Assembly (NCBI GenBank): GCA_020851375.1
Contig: JADZCV010000014.1
Location: 42,651-106,650 of the forward strand
Reading direction: 5' to 3'
Length of the DNA: 64,000 bases
Origin: Nitrospirota bacterium
Lineage (GTDB): Bacteria; Nitrospirota; 9FT-COMBO-42-15; HDB-SIOI813
Numbering within the stretch: the first letter of the stretch is position 1; each line of letters starts with the position of its first letter. Positions 63,485 to 64,000 of this stretch are shown here, one piece after another. A program made the translations under genes and the position numbers. The notes under the pieces are model-generated. The model did no database searches, was not told where the DNA came from, and worked only from the letters and a program-made list of their open reading frames with translations.

Positions 63485-64000
63485 TTAACTCCGGGCGCTT
63501 ACAGTAAATCCTGCACTGTAGAGTTTCAAAAGATTGTGCGCAGTACATATCAGAGACCATTCTCCTTTTACTTTTTCAAGACCGCGCAGCAGAAATTGTC
63601 GAAACCCTCTGGCGCCTTTTATTTGTCCAAATACAGGTTCAACTGTCTGCTTCCTCAGTTTGTATTTTCTACCCCCCTGTTTCGTCCTTAGTTTTCTTCT
63701 CATCCTGTCTATGACTGACAGACTGCATGGTATCCGCCCGCGTGGCGCCATCTCTGCTTTTTTATTATGTTTTTGTTTGTCCGGTGCTATAAATGCCTCA
63801 ACTTCCTGATCCTTTAACCACTCAACATTCTCACTGCTAAAATATCCCGCATCCGCAGACACTTCTTTCGGCACTTCGTCCGTTAATTCCATTATCTTCC
63901 CGATCATCGGTTTGATATGGTTTTTATCTACCGATTTATTTGACACATCAGCAGCTACTATTACCTGTGATGACGCATCCACTGCCGCCTGAGCATTATA
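63485..64000 (-). mobile_element. IS1182-type transposase, C-terminal part, cut by the window edge
   Basis: The frame continues past 64000. The visible 172 residues include NAQAAVDASSQVIVAADV, DAGYFSSENVEWL and the C-terminal VEPVFGQIKGARGFRQFLLRGLEKVKGEWSLICTAHNLLKL, typical of IS1182-family DDE transposases. The end of the element should lie between 63485 and the feoB start. A possible terminal region at about 63331-63360 (gcctgtctgagtaacgac) is noted but unproven. Confidence 0.75.

Noticed and set aside
1..64000. CRISPR arrays, tRNA and rRNA genes
   Set aside because: Gaps were read for spaced direct repeats and cloverleaf or rRNA-like sequence and none was found. The R1 units are too long and irregular for CRISPR.

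Overview
The window looks like chromosomal DNA of a free-living, diderm, respiring bacterium of moderate GC content. It carries a full set of cytochrome c maturation genes, multihaem cytochromes, an Rnf complex, many lipoproteins and glycogen genes. This mix resembles Nitrospirota or former deltaproteobacterial lineages. That placement is an inference from gene content, because no rRNA or other marker is present. Coding density is high, and no tRNA, rRNA or CRISPR array was recognised.

Layout. 1-3.6 kb (minus): the start of a secreted protein, a DUF255 thioredoxin-like protein and an AI-2E-family permease. 3.6-15.4 kb (plus): a long cytochrome c maturation cluster (resB-ccdA-lgt-reductase-ccmABC-[CcmE-like]-ccmEFGHI) followed by a membrane metalloprotease with CBS domains. 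15.5-20.5 kb (plus): a glycogen/glycolysis operon (glgA, a phosphofructokinase with pyrophosphate-type residues, acyP, a GH57 glucanotransferase). 20.5-23.6 kb (plus): three secreted proteins carrying cohesin and dockerin modules, facing a DUF4015 glycoside-hydrolase-like gene. 24.9-33.7 kb (minus): rpsR-ssb-rpsF, rnfCDGEAB, nrdR, glyA, rpiB. 33.8-40.1 kb (minus): lipoproteins with Ig/FN3 or propeller folds, a methyltransferase, a hydrolase and a YbaK-type deacylase.

40.1-42.0 kb is a decayed accessory island. It holds a DUF1016-DUF4926 fusion, a fragment upstream of it, and a broken two-gene nucleotidyltransferase module, bordered by repeats. 42.0-53.1 kb holds uvrA, small housekeeping genes, ribA, two MBL-fold enzymes (one fused to an HTH domain), a tRNA methyltransferase and a four-GAF histidine kinase. 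53.1-55.3 kb (minus) is a periplasmic electron-transfer operon of three triheme cytochromes and one cupredoxin. 55.4-57.8 kb holds htpX, fmt and def. 57.9-59.0 kb is a toxin-antitoxin pair between relics of REP-associated transposase elements. 59.1-63.3 kb has a nucleoside phosphorylase and an iron operon (feoB, a DtxR-FeoA regulator, a ferritin-like protein). A truncated IS1182-type transposase runs off the right edge.

Dispersed repeats are prominent. A 150-235 bp family built on inverted gtcattcccgcg/gcgggaat motifs occurs at four sites, and a 63-base perfect hairpin lies between feoB and its neighbour. The least ordinary features are the cohesin/dockerin trio, the His-less CcmE-like protein in the ccm cluster, the cytochrome-cupredoxin operon and the relics at 40-42 kb and 58-59 kb.
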